Below are positions 32,891 to 40,702 of a stretch of DNA of 64,000 nucleotides, in pieces. The position numbers and the translations under genes are program-made. This stretch comes from Streptomyces sp. NRRL S-244 (GTDB taxonomy: Bacteria > Actinomycetota > Actinomycetes > Streptomycetales > Streptomycetaceae), in the NCBI RefSeq assembly GCF_000717915.1, contig NZ_JOCX01000009.1, positions 175,816 to 239,815 on the forward strand, in the 5' to 3' direction. Under the pieces are notes generated by a model that worked only from the letters and a program-made list of their open reading frames with translations, was not told the DNA's origin and made no database searches. Every line of letters begins with the position of its first letter. Within the stretch, counting starts at the first letter, position 1.

Positions 32891-33841
32891 ATGACCGACA
32901 CCCCGGCACGGCTGCTGACCCTGCTCTCCCTGCTCCAGACCCCGCGCGAATGGCCCGGGAGCGAGCTGGCGGAGCGGTTGCGGGTGAGCCCGCGCACGAT
33001 CCGGCGCGACATCGAGAGGCTGCGGGAGCTGGGGTACCCGGTGGAGGCCACGCTCGGCTCGGAGGGCGGGTACCGGCTGGTGGCGGGCGCCGCGATGCCG
33101 CCGCTGCTGCTGGACGACGAGGAGGCGGTGGCGATCGCGGTGGGGCTGCGGGCGGGCGCCGGGCACGCGATCGAGGGGGTCGAGGAGGCCTCCGTACGGG
33201 CCCTCGCGAAGCTGGAACAGGTCCTGCCGGGGCGGCTGCGGCGCCGGGTGGGCGCGCTCCAGTCGGCCACGACCGCGGTGACCCGCGGGGACGGGGCCAG
33301 CATCGACCCGCGCACGCTGACCACGATCGCGGCGGCGGTGGCGGGGCCCGAGCGGCTGCGGTTCGCGTACCGGGCGCGGGACGGGGCCGACTCGCGGCGG
33401 CTGGTGGAGCCGTACCGGCTGGTGAGCACGGGGAGCCGGTGGTACCTCGTGGCGTACGACCTGGACCGGGGGGACTGGCGGACGTTCCGGGTGGACCGGG
33501 TGGCGGAGCCGTTCGCCACGGGCGCCCGGTTCACGCCGCGGGAGCTGCCGATGGACGCGGCGGAGTTCGTACGGCGCGGGCTGCACGGCGGGGAGACCTA
33601 CGCGGTGGACGTGTCGTTCGCGGCCCCGGCCGAGGAGCTGCCGGGGTGGCTGCGCCAGCATGCCGAGACGGTGGACGGGGGCTGCCGGGTGCGGTTCTCC
33701 AGCGGGGATTCCCCGGAGTGGGTTGCGGCCCTGCTGGCGCTGACCGCGGTCCCCTTCACGGTGCACACCCCGGACTTCCTGGCCGCCGCGGCCCGCGCAC
33801 TGGCGTCACGGCTCACCGCGGCGGTGCCCCCGCAGGGGTGA
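32891..33841 (+). CDS. HTH/WYL-domain transcriptional regulator
   Basis: A 316-residue regulator. An N-terminal winged helix (RLLTLLSLLQTPREWPGSEL, LAERLRVSPRTIRRDIERLR) is followed by a WYL domain (about 140-225; RLRFAYRARDG, RLVEPYRLVSTGSRWYLVAY, with the W-Y-L triad) and a C-terminal WCX-type extension. WYL domains bind nucleic acid or small ligands and often control neighbours. The ATG at 32891 is preferred to a GTG three codons upstream. It lacks a good ribosome binding site and may be leaderless. Probable regulator of the divergent MFS gene. Confidence 0.88.
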   Translation: MTDTPARLLTLLSLLQTPREWPGSELAERLRVSPRTIRRDIERLRELGYPVEATLGSEGGYRLVAGAAMPPLLLDDEEAVAIAVGLRAGAGHAIEGVEEASVRALAKLEQVLPGRLRRRVGALQSATTAVTRGDGASIDPRTLTTIAAAVAGPERLRFAYRARDGADSRRLVEPYRLVSTGSRWYLVAYDLDRGDWRTFRVDRVAEPFATGARFTPRELPMDAAEFVRRGLHGGETYAVDVSFAAPAEELPGWLRQHAETVDGGCRVRFSSGDSPEWVAALLALTAVPFTVHTPDFLAAAARALASRLTAAVPPQG

Positions 33842-33885
33842 GCCGGGGCGAGCGGAGGTGGGCCGGGGTGGCCCGGGATACGAGG

Positions 33886-33925
33886 GAGCCCCCGGTGCCT
33901 GGGGGGGGATAGGCACCGGGGGCTC
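33886..33925. terminator. Bidirectional terminator between WYL regulator and hrdD
   Basis: A perfect 15-bp inverted repeat (GAGCCCCCGGTGCCT and its complement) with a 10-base G-rich loop, placed between the convergent stops at 33841 and 33970. It can end both transcripts. Confidence 0.85.
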
Positions 33926-33969
33926 GTTCAGGGGGCGGCCGCGCCGCGGGGGCTCGGCCGCGGCGCGGG

Positions 33970-34947
33970 TCAGGCCACCGCGTCGAAGCCCGTGTCGCGG
34001 GCCATCCGCTTCAGCTCCAGCAGGGCGTGCTTCTCGATCTGGCGGATCCGCTCGCGGGTCAGGCCGTGCTGCTTGCCGACCTCCGTCAGGGTCCGCTCGC
34101 GGCCGTCGTCGATGCCGTACCGCATCTTGATGATCGAGGCCGTGCGCTGGTCCAGCTTGCCCAGCAGGTCCTCCAGCTCCTCGCTGCGCAGGAGGGACAG
34201 GACGGACTGCTCGGGGGAGATCGCGGAGGTGTCCTCCAGGAGGTCGCCGAACTGCGTCTCGCCCTCGTCGTCCACGGACATGTTCAGACTGACCGGGTCG
34301 CGCGCCCAGTCCAGTACGTCACCCACGCGCTTCTCCGTCGAGTCCAGCTCGGCGGCGATCTCGGCGTGCTCCGGGTCCCGGCCGTTCTCGCGGTTGAACT
34401 CGCGCTGGACACGGCGGATCCGGCCGAGCTCCTCGACCAGGTGGACGGGGAGGCGGATGGTGCGGGACTGGTCGGCGATGGAGCGGGTGATGGCCTGGCG
34501 GATCCACCACGTGGCGTACGTGGAGAACTTGAAGCCCTTGGCGTAGTCGAACTTCTCGACGGCGCGCACCAGGCCGGCGTTGCCCTCCTGGATCAGGTCG
34601 AGCAGGGGCAGACCGCTGCGCGGGTAGCGGCGGGCGACGGCCACGACGAGGCGCAGGTTGGAGCGGATGAAGATCTCCTTGGCCCGCTCGCCTTCCGCGG
34701 CCAGCGCTTCCAGCTCCTCACGCGCCGGGCTCTCGCCCTTGCGCTCTATCTCGCCGTCGAGGATCTGCCGGGCGTACACACCCGCCTCGATGATCTGCGA
34801 GAGCTCCACTTCCTTGGCCGCGTCGAGCAGCGGGGTGCGCGCGATCTCGTCCAGGTACATGCCCACCAGGTCGCGGTCGGCGATCTCCCCGCCCACAGCG
34901 CGGGCGCTGCCCCTGGACTGACGACGGGCGACGGCGCGGGTTGCCAT
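33970..34947 (-). CDS. hrdD: RNA polymerase sigma-70 family group 2 factor, HrdD type
   Basis: A 325-residue group 2 sigma factor. Region 1.2 (DRDLVGMYLDEIARTPLL), region 2 (SNLRLVVAVARRYPRSGLPL, then FSTYATWWIRQAI for -10 recognition), region 3 and region 4 with the -35 helix-turn-helix (ERTLTEVGKQHGLTRERIRQ) are complete. Length and the MATRAVARRQS start match Streptomyces HrdD rather than the longer principal factor HrdB. AAGGGAG precedes the ATG. A consensus SigR promoter lies about 100 bases upstream, consistent with the known control of hrdD by the thiol-stress factor SigR in S. coelicolor. HrdA and HrdC are less likely alternatives. Confidence 0.85.
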   Translation of the reverse strand: MATRAVARRQSRGSARAVGGEIADRDLVGMYLDEIARTPLLDAAKEVELSQIIEAGVYARQILDGEIERKGESPAREELEALAAEGERAKEIFIRSNLRLVVAVARRYPRSGLPLLDLIQEGNAGLVRAVEKFDYAKGFKFSTYATWWIRQAITRSIADQSRTIRLPVHLVEELGRIRRVQREFNRENGRDPEHAEIAAELDSTEKRVGDVLDWARDPVSLNMSVDDEGETQFGDLLEDTSAISPEQSVLSLLRSEELEDLLGKLDQRTASIIKMRYGIDDGRERTLTEVGKQHGLTRERIRQIEKHALLELKRMARDTGFDAVA

Positions 34948-35044
34948 GCGTGCTCCCTTGCAATGAGTTAGGTCGCGGTGCGGCTGCTGGAACGCGGCTC
35001 TGCGTCCCTGGACACTCTCCCGAGTGCCCGCTTCCGATGGAAAC

Positions 35045-35071
35045 AACGACTGGAATCGGGACAGAATTCCC
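35045..35071 (-). promoter_or_regulatory. SigR-type promoter upstream of hrdD
   Basis: On the minus strand GGGAAT (35071-35066) is followed by exactly 18 bases and GTT (35047-35045), matching the SigR consensus GGAAT-N18-GTT. Transcription would begin near 35037, about 90 bases before the hrdD ATG. The rest of the 34948-35310 gap contains no gene, only this promoter region and the terminator at 35244-35279. Confidence 0.75.
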
Positions 35072-35243
35072 ACGTTGGTCCCTCTTTTTGGGGATCTTGC
35101 AGTATCCTGCCCCGCCGCCGCGCTCACGTGACCACCGTCACACTCCGCGATGCGTGCCGTGGCTGCACGCTCCGCCCTTGAAGACGGCCCCCGCCCGCTT
35201 CCGGTTGCCTGGACAACCAACCCATTCCCATCCAAACGCGACC

Positions 35244-35279
35244 GACCCCGCCTCGTTCACATCAGAACGAGACGGGGTC
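35244..35279 (-). terminator. Terminator of the second MFS gene
   Basis: A 15-bp stem with a single mismatch (GACCCCGCCTCGTTC against GAACGAGACGGGGTC) and a 6-base loop, 32 bases after the MFS stop at 35311. It separates that gene from the hrdD promoter region. Confidence 0.8.
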
Positions 35280-35310
35280 ATCAGTCATTCCGGGGGTTCC
35301 CCGAGCCGCG

Positions 35311-36867
35311 TCAGTGGGCGATCACCGGGATCTTCACGTCCGCGTCCGCGTCCGCACCCGCGCCGTCGCCGGAGGCGACCGGACCGCCGGCGCCCGGCCG
35401 GCCCGTGGTGATCAGCGTCAGGGCGATGGCCGAGCTGGCGACGAGGATGCCGACGGCCCACCAGATGGCGCTGGAGTAGCCCTCCACCATCGCCTGGGCC
35501 TGGATCAGCTTCGCCGCCGGGCCACCCGCCGCGACCGCGGCCGCGTGGTCGGTCAGGTACGCGGTGGTCGCCGAGGCGGCGATCGTGTTCAGCAGGGCGG
35601 TGCCGATGGCGCCGCCCACCTGCTGCGAGGTGTTGACCATGGCGGAGGCGACACCGGCGTCGGCCGGGTTCACCCCGTGCGTGGCCAGCGACATGGCCGG
35701 CATGAACGCCGTACCCATGCCCAGGCCCAGCAGCAGCTGCGCCGGCAGGATCAGCGCCGGGTACGAGGACCCGACCTCGAGCTGGGTCAGCATCAGCATG
35801 CCGGTGGCGGCGAGCAGGAAGCCCGGGCCCATCAGCAGCCGGGGCGGGACGCGGGTCATCAGACGGGCGCCGATCTGGGTGGAACCCGTGATCATGCCCG
35901 CGATCATCGGCAGGAAGGCGAAGCCGGTCTTGACCGGCGAGAAGCCCTTCACGACCTGGAGGTAGTACGTGAGGAAGAGGAACAGGCCGAACATCGCGAT
36001 GACGGCCAGGCCGAGCGAGAGGTAGACACCGCCGCGGTTGCGCTCCAGCAGGACGCGCAGCGGAAGCAGCGGGGACTTCACGCGGGACTCGACGAACACG
36101 AAGGCCGCGAGCAGCACCGCCGAGCCGACGAACATGGCCACGGTGACGGCGTCCGACCAGCCGGCCGACTCGGCGCGGGTGAAGCCGTAGACCAGCGCGA
36201 CGAGGCCGAGCGTGGACAGGACCACGCCGGGGATGTCGAGCGGCGCGCGGTTGCGGCCGCCGGCGGGCTCACGGATGACCATCCAGGCACCCATGGCCGC
36301 GACGATCGCGAACGGGATGTTGACGAAGAAGGTCCAGCGCCAGTTCAGGTACTCGGTGAGGAAGCCGCCGAGGATCAGGCCGACGGCGCCGCCGCCGCCC
36401 GCGATCGCACCGTAGATGCCGAAGGCCTTGGCCCGCTCCTTGGCGTCGGTGAACATGACGGCCAGCAGGGAGAGCGCGGCCGGGGCCAGCAGTGCGCCGA
36501 AGGCACCCTGGAGGGCGCGCGCACCCAGCATCATCGCCTCGCCGTTGGCGGCGCCGCCGAGCGCGGAGGCCAGGGCGAAGCCGATGAGGCCGACGATGAA
36601 GGCGTTCTTGCGGCCCCACTTGTCGGCGATGCGGCCGCCGAAGAGCAGCAGTCCGCCGAAGGCCAGCGCGTACGCGGTGATGACCCACTGGCGGTTGCCG
36701 TCGGAGATGCCGAGGTCGGTCTGGGCGGACGGGAGGGCGATGTTCACGATCGTCGCGTCGAGGACGACCATCAGCTGGGCCAGGGCTATGAAGACGAGTG
36801 CCTTCCAGCGACTGGGATCGGCAGCCAGCGGCGCAGGCGCGGCTGTTTTCGGCATGGGGATACCCAC
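35311..36867 (-). CDS. MFS drug-efflux transporter (DHA2, 14-TM)
   Basis: A 518-residue EmrB/QacA-type exporter with about 14 helices. Motifs: AQLMVVLDATIVNIALPS in helix 1, GGRIADKWGRKNAFIVG (motif A), ARALQGAFGALLAPAALSLL (motif B) and SAMVNTSQQVGGAIGTALLN in a late helix. The tail is Gly/Ala/Asp-rich. It lies 80 bases downstream of the TetR gene on the same strand, so it is probably in the same transcript and controlled by it, a very common arrangement for antibiotic or metabolite efflux pumps. Its substrate is unknown. It is only distantly similar to the MFS at 31339. Confidence 0.9.
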   Translation of the reverse strand: MGIPMPKTAAPAPLAADPSRWKALVFIALAQLMVVLDATIVNIALPSAQTDLGISDGNRQWVITAYALAFGGLLLFGGRIADKWGRKNAFIVGLIGFALASALGGAANGEAMMLGARALQGAFGALLAPAALSLLAVMFTDAKERAKAFGIYGAIAGGGGAVGLILGGFLTEYLNWRWTFFVNIPFAIVAAMGAWMVIREPAGGRNRAPLDIPGVVLSTLGLVALVYGFTRAESAGWSDAVTVAMFVGSAVLLAAFVFVESRVKSPLLPLRVLLERNRGGVYLSLGLAVIAMFGLFLFLTYYLQVVKGFSPVKTGFAFLPMIAGMITGSTQIGARLMTRVPPRLLMGPGFLLAATGMLMLTQLEVGSSYPALILPAQLLLGLGMGTAFMPAMSLATHGVNPADAGVASAMVNTSQQVGGAIGTALLNTIAASATTAYLTDHAAAVAAGGPAAKLIQAQAMVEGYSSAIWWAVGILVASSAIALTLITTGRPGAGGPVASGDGAGADADADVKIPVIAH

Positions 36868-36947
36868 TTACTGTGCGGAATGACTGAAATATGGCGTTTA
36901 ACGGATTTGTGACGGGTTTACGACGCTAACGGGCGCGACCCGGGGCG

Positions 36948-37691
36948 TCACATGGTTTTCTGCCTCAGGTCCTCGAGGGTGGCCGCCTCGCCCGGCAGTT
37001 CGGAGCGGGCCGGCGCCCGCAACCCGTCCAGGAACAGCTGGAGATGGCGGTGGACGAACCCGTCCACGTCCATGCAGGTGATGCCCGGCAGCGGCCGGCT
37101 GAGCTGGGAGAGGGCGATCATCAGGTCGCCGACGCCGATGTCCGTGCGCACCAGCCCGGCCCCCTGGCCCGCGGCCACCATCGCCTCGACGGCTTCCGCC
37201 AAGGCTTCGCGGGCCGCGATGAGTTCGGGGTGCTCGAAATCGAAGTCCCCCGCGAGCATGGGGCACAGGGCGCCGATCCGCTCGTCCGCCGCGGCGTGCG
37301 TGAAGCGGCACAGCGCGGCGAAGGCGTCGGTCTCCTCGGCGAGGGAGTCCTCGGCCTGGGCGGTGACCCGGTCCATGACGAACAGCACGACGTGGTGCAC
37401 CAGGGCCGCCCGATCGGGGAAGTGCCGGTAGAGGGTCGCGTTGCCGACGCCCGCCCGGCGGGCGATCTCGTCGAACGGCGCCGCCGAGCCCTGCTCCACG
37501 AGCACCTCGCGCGCCGCGACCAGGATCCGCTCGCGGTTGCGGACGGCGTCCGCGCGCGGACGCGGGACCCGGGTGGGCGCCGCGGCCGACGGGTCCGCCT
37601 GGTCCGCCCGGCCCGCGGACGGATCCGCCGGCAGGTCCACGGCCGCCGCCGGGGCGGTCAGGACCGCCTCCGGGGTGCTGGGGCGCTTCAT
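36948..37691 (-). CDS. TetR family transcriptional regulator
   Basis: A 247-residue TetR repressor. A Pro/Ala/Asp-rich N-terminal tail of about 45 residues precedes the helix-turn-helix (NRERILVAAREVLVEQGSAA, FDEIARRAGVGNATLYRHFP, about 52-95). The C-terminal ligand-binding domain begins DRAALVHHVVLFVMDRV and is like that of other efflux-linked TetR proteins. Two near-identical inverted-repeat operators occur 40-95 bases upstream, so it likely represses itself and the downstream MFS gene. Confidence 0.9.
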   Translation of the reverse strand: MKRPSTPEAVLTAPAAAVDLPADPSAGRADQADPSAAAPTRVPRPRADAVRNRERILVAAREVLVEQGSAAPFDEIARRAGVGNATLYRHFPDRAALVHHVVLFVMDRVTAQAEDSLAEETDAFAALCRFTHAAADERIGALCPMLAGDFDFEHPELIAAREALAEAVEAMVAAGQGAGLVRTDIGVGDLMIALSQLSRPLPGITCMDVDGFVHRHLQLFLDGLRAPARSELPGEAATLEDLRQKTM

Positions 37692-37730
37692 GCGGGGCCT
37701 CCTGGCCTGGATCTCGTACCCCCCCCCAAA

Positions 37731-37747
37731 CGGGGAGTCGGTCCCCG
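37731..37747. promoter_or_regulatory. TetR operator, site 1
   Basis: CGGGGA-GTCGG-TCCCCG, an exact 6-bp inverted repeat with a 5-base spacer, flanked by AAA on the left and CTT on the right. It lies about 40 bases upstream of the TetR start and matches site 2 in arms and spacing. Confidence 0.65.
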
Positions 37748-37769
37748 CTTTGCGGGACTCACGTACAAA

Positions 37770-37786
37770 CGGGGATTGCGTCCCCG
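37770..37786. promoter_or_regulatory. TetR operator, site 2
   Basis: CGGGGA-TTGCG-TCCCCG, with the same arms and spacer length as site 1, starting 39 bases from it and likewise preceded by AAA. The equal arms and different spacers argue for a bound dimer at each. Centre spacing is close to four helical turns. Confidence 0.65.
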
Positions 37787-37803
37787 GTTATTTCACTCTC
37801 CTG

Positions 37804-37819
37804 TGTGACCCGGGTCACA
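37804..37819. promoter_or_regulatory. Perfect palindrome matching a Crp-type site
   Basis: TGTGACCCGGGTCACA is a perfect 16-bp palindrome that fits the TGTGA-N6-TCACA pattern of Crp/Fnr regulators. It lies 116 bases before the metalloprotease ATG and 113 bases from the TetR start, so it could act on either gene. Confidence 0.5.
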
Positions 37820-37934
37820 TCGCGGTTCCCGTTCGGACGTACTCGACGCGCGGGCGCGCCGCAGCCGACGGAGGGTGATCGAACAGAGCGCAGTCCGGGC
37901 CCGGCCGGCTGCCGCGGACCCGAAGGCGATCTCC

Positions 37935-39212
37935 ATGCCGCAGACCCGCCAGCGGATACGCAGACCACGCCGCGCCGGCGCGTACATCGGCCTCACGGTG
38001 CTGGCCCTCGGTGTCACGGCGACCGCGAGCACCGGGATATCCAGCCGCGGCCACTCCGCGGCCGGGCCCGTGGCCACGAGCGCCGAGTCCGCTCTGGCGC
38101 CCTGCCGGATCACCGGCGCGATGGGCGTCCAGATGTCCGAGGGACTGCCGACCCCGCCCGGGTACTCCCGCTCGACCGGCGAGGTCCGCGCGCTGAACCT
38201 GATGATCGACTTCCCGGACGCCAAGGGCGAGGGCGCGGCGCTGGACCGCATGGCGGAGTTCTTCCCCCAGACCTCCGACTGGTTCCGCACCAGCTCCTAC
38301 GGCCGGCTCACGTACCGGGCCGAGGCGCCGATAAGGACCTGGCTGCGGATGCCGATGCCGTTCGCCGCGTACGGGATCGAGCGCGGATCCGCGTACGAGC
38401 CGGGTTACCGGCAGCTCGTCGAGCACATCGCGAAGGCCGCCGACCCCGAGGTGGACTTCAGCCGCTACGACCTGGTCAACGTCCTGGTCACGCCGAACGC
38501 CGGACCGTCCGCCCTGGACACCGTGCTCTCGGTCACCTTCTCCGGCAACGCCGAGGCCCCGATGGCCGACGGCGTACCGCTCGCCAACACGTCCTTCGTC
38601 TACAGCCGCCAGGACGACGGCTCGGGCACCTACCGGGAGACCGGCTACCGGGTGCTCCCGCACGAGAACGGGCACGTCTTCGGGCTGCCCGACCTGTACA
38701 CCTCCGACGGCGGGGGCACCGTCGGGCACTGGGACATCATGAGCGAGGACTGGGGAGCCAACAACGACCTGCTGGGCTGGCACAAGTGGAAGCTGGGCTG
38801 GCTGGACAGCTCGCAGATCAGCTGCGCCGCGAAATCCGGCGTCAGCGACCACACCCTGACCCCGCTCGCCGTGGAGGGCGGCACGAAGCTGGCCTTCGTA
38901 CCGCTGTCGGAGACCGCCGGGTACGCGGTGGAGGTGCGCACCCGGGCCGGGAACGACGAGGCCGTCTGCAAGCCCGGCGTACTGATCTACAAGGTGGACT
39001 CCCAGGTGGACACCGGGCGCGGGCCCGTCACCGTCTCCGACAGCGCGATCGGCAGCGGCGGGTGCACCCGGCGGCCCAACGTGCACGGGGAGCTGTCGGA
39101 CGCGCCGTTCCGGCCGGGCGAGACCTTCACCGACGAGCCGGCCGGCGTCAGCATCTCGGTGGTGGGCGAGCTGCGCAACGGCAGCTTCCAGGTCCGGATC
39201 ACCCGCCCCTGA
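37935..39212 (+). CDS. Secreted M6-like zinc metalloprotease
   Basis: A 425-residue exported protease. The N-terminus has Arg-rich start and hydrophobic signal region (MPQTRQRIRRPRRAGAYIGL, TVLALGVTATAS). The mature part starts near LAPCRITG and shows VRALNLMIDFPD, a long catalytic domain with the zinc motif HENGHVFGLPDLY near 245 (HExxH) and a following WDIMSEDWGANN, as in M6 immune-inhibitor-A-type peptidases. A C-terminal beta domain contains Cys residues. A GAAGG precedes the ATG at 37935, preferred over a GTG twenty codons upstream. Function is probably extracellular protein degradation. Confidence 0.85.
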   Translation: MPQTRQRIRRPRRAGAYIGLTVLALGVTATASTGISSRGHSAAGPVATSAESALAPCRITGAMGVQMSEGLPTPPGYSRSTGEVRALNLMIDFPDAKGEGAALDRMAEFFPQTSDWFRTSSYGRLTYRAEAPIRTWLRMPMPFAAYGIERGSAYEPGYRQLVEHIAKAADPEVDFSRYDLVNVLVTPNAGPSALDTVLSVTFSGNAEAPMADGVPLANTSFVYSRQDDGSGTYRETGYRVLPHENGHVFGLPDLYTSDGGGTVGHWDIMSEDWGANNDLLGWHKWKLGWLDSSQISCAAKSGVSDHTLTPLAVEGGTKLAFVPLSETAGYAVEVRTRAGNDEAVCKPGVLIYKVDSQVDTGRGPVTVSDSAIGSGGCTRRPNVHGELSDAPFRPGETFTDEPAGVSISVVGELRNGSFQVRITRP

Positions 39213-39298
39213 GACCGCCCGACCCCGCACGACCACACGACGACCAGCCGATCGAGCCGACCGAGCCGACCGAGCCCACGAGACCGAGGAGACACTGG

Positions 39299-39781
39299 AT
39301 GACGACCGGCACCCCCGAACAGCGGCTCGCCGCGGCCGGGTTCACCCTCCCGAAGACCCTCGCCCCGCTGGGCGCGTACGTGCCCGCCCTGGTCAACGGG
39401 CACTACGTGTACACCTCCGGCCAGCTCCCGATGGCCGACGGCGCCCTGCTGCTGACCGGGAAGGTCGGCGCCGAGGTCACCGAGGAGCAGGCCAAGGCGC
39501 TGGCCCGGCAGTGCGCGCTGAACGCGCTCGCCGCCATCGCCTCCGTGGCCGGTGACCTGTCCGCCGTCAAACGGGTGGTCAAGGTGGTCGGCTTCGTGGC
39601 GAGCGATCCGCGGTTCACCGGCCAGCCGGGCGTGGTCAACGGGGCCAGCGAACTGTTCGGCACCGCCTTCGGCGACGCGGGCATCCACGTGCGGAGCGCG
39701 GTGGGCGTGGCGGTGCTGCCGCTCGACGCGCCGGTCGAGGTGGAGGTCGTCGTGGAGCTGCACACCCCGATGGGCGTCTGA
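39299..39781 (+). CDS. RidA family (YjgF/YER057c/UK114) deaminase-like protein
   Basis: A 160-residue protein of the RidA superfamily, which hydrolyses reactive enamine/imine intermediates. Recognisable parts are LAPLGAYVPALVNGHYVYTS, GQLPMADGALLLTGKVG, ARQCALNALAAIASV and the C-terminal VAVLPLDAPVEVEVVVELH. Strong GAGGAGA precedes the ATG at 39299. The conserved Arg of true RidA is not in its classical position, so this looks like a RidA-superfamily paralogue (Rid subfamily) rather than the archetype. It lies 86 bases after the protease and converges with the FAD subunit gene. Confidence 0.87.
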   Translation: MTTGTPEQRLAAAGFTLPKTLAPLGAYVPALVNGHYVYTSGQLPMADGALLLTGKVGAEVTEEQAKALARQCALNALAAIASVAGDLSAVKRVVKVVGFVASDPRFTGQPGVVNGASELFGTAFGDAGIHVRSAVGVAVLPLDAPVEVEVVVELHTPMGV

Positions 39782-39790
39782 GGCCTGCCG

Positions 39791-40663
39791 TCACGCGGTC
39801 CTGCCGCGGTACTCCTCCCAGGTCCACAGGAGCTGACGGCGGGCCAGGACACCGACGGCGTACCGGCGGTACTCGGCGGTGCCGCGCACGTCGTCGATGG
39901 GGTTGCAGGCCGCGGCCGCGAGATCCCCGAACTGCTTCGCGATCGACGGGGTGATGACCTTGCGGGACTCCCAGAACCCGCCCTCGTCCAGGGCCGCGGC
40001 CAGGAACTCCTCTGCCGTCTTCGCCCGCACCGGCGTGGGCGCCGCCGAGCCGATGCCCGTACGGACGCTCCGGGTCGCCGGGTGCAGGGCCAGGCCGAAG
40101 GCGCAGACGGCGATGACCATGGCGTTGCGGGTGCCGACCTTGGAGAACTGCTGGGGCCCGTCGGCGGTGGCCACGTGCACGGTCTTGATCAGCTCGTCGG
40201 GGGCGAGGGCGTTGCGCTTGACCCCGGTGTAGAACGCGTCGATCGGGATCAGCCGGGACCCCCGTACGGACTCCACCTCGACCTCGGCGCCCGCCGCGAG
40301 CAGCGCCGGGTGGGCGTCACCCGCCGGGGAGGCCGTACCGAGGTTGCCCCCGACGCTGCCGCGGTTGCGGATCTGCGGGGAGGCGACGGTGTGCGAGGCG
40401 AGGGCCAGCCCCGGGAGCCGAGTCCGCAGGTGCTCCATGATCTGCGTGTACGGGACGGACGCGCCGAGCCGTACGACGTCCTCGCCGACCTCCCATTCCC
40501 GCAGCAGACCGATGCGGTTCAGGTCCATGAGGTACTCGGGCCGGCGGTGGTCGAAGTTGATCTCGACCATCACGTCGGTGCCGCCGGCGATGGGCACGGC
40601 CGTGGGGTGCTCGGCCTTGGCGGCGAGCGCCTCCTCCCAGCCGGCGGGGCGAAGGAATTCCAT
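39791..40663 (-). CDS. Orphan xanthine dehydrogenase-type FAD-binding subunit
   Basis: A 290-residue FAD subunit of the molybdenum hydroxylase family. Motifs: the FAD-binding PIAGGTDVMVEINFDHRRPE near residue 24, SPQIRNRGSVGGNLGTASPA near 95, and a C-terminal CO-dehydrogenase flavoprotein domain (AVGVLARRQLLWTWEEYRG). The normal Streptomyces operon continues with the 2Fe-2S and molybdopterin subunits. Here the next gene is the convergent RidA gene nine bases on, so the partner subunits are absent from this place. The start MEFLRPAGW at 40663 is supported by family alignment. Confidence 0.88.
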   Translation of the reverse strand: MEFLRPAGWEEALAAKAEHPTAVPIAGGTDVMVEINFDHRRPEYLMDLNRIGLLREWEVGEDVVRLGASVPYTQIMEHLRTRLPGLALASHTVASPQIRNRGSVGGNLGTASPAGDAHPALLAAGAEVEVESVRGSRLIPIDAFYTGVKRNALAPDELIKTVHVATADGPQQFSKVGTRNAMVIAVCAFGLALHPATRSVRTGIGSAAPTPVRAKTAEEFLAAALDEGGFWESRKVITPSIAKQFGDLAAAACNPIDDVRGTAEYRRYAVGVLARRQLLWTWEEYRGRTA

Positions 40664-40702
40664 GGGTGTCCCATGGACCGGGGTGTTCGACCTCAAACCG
40701 AA

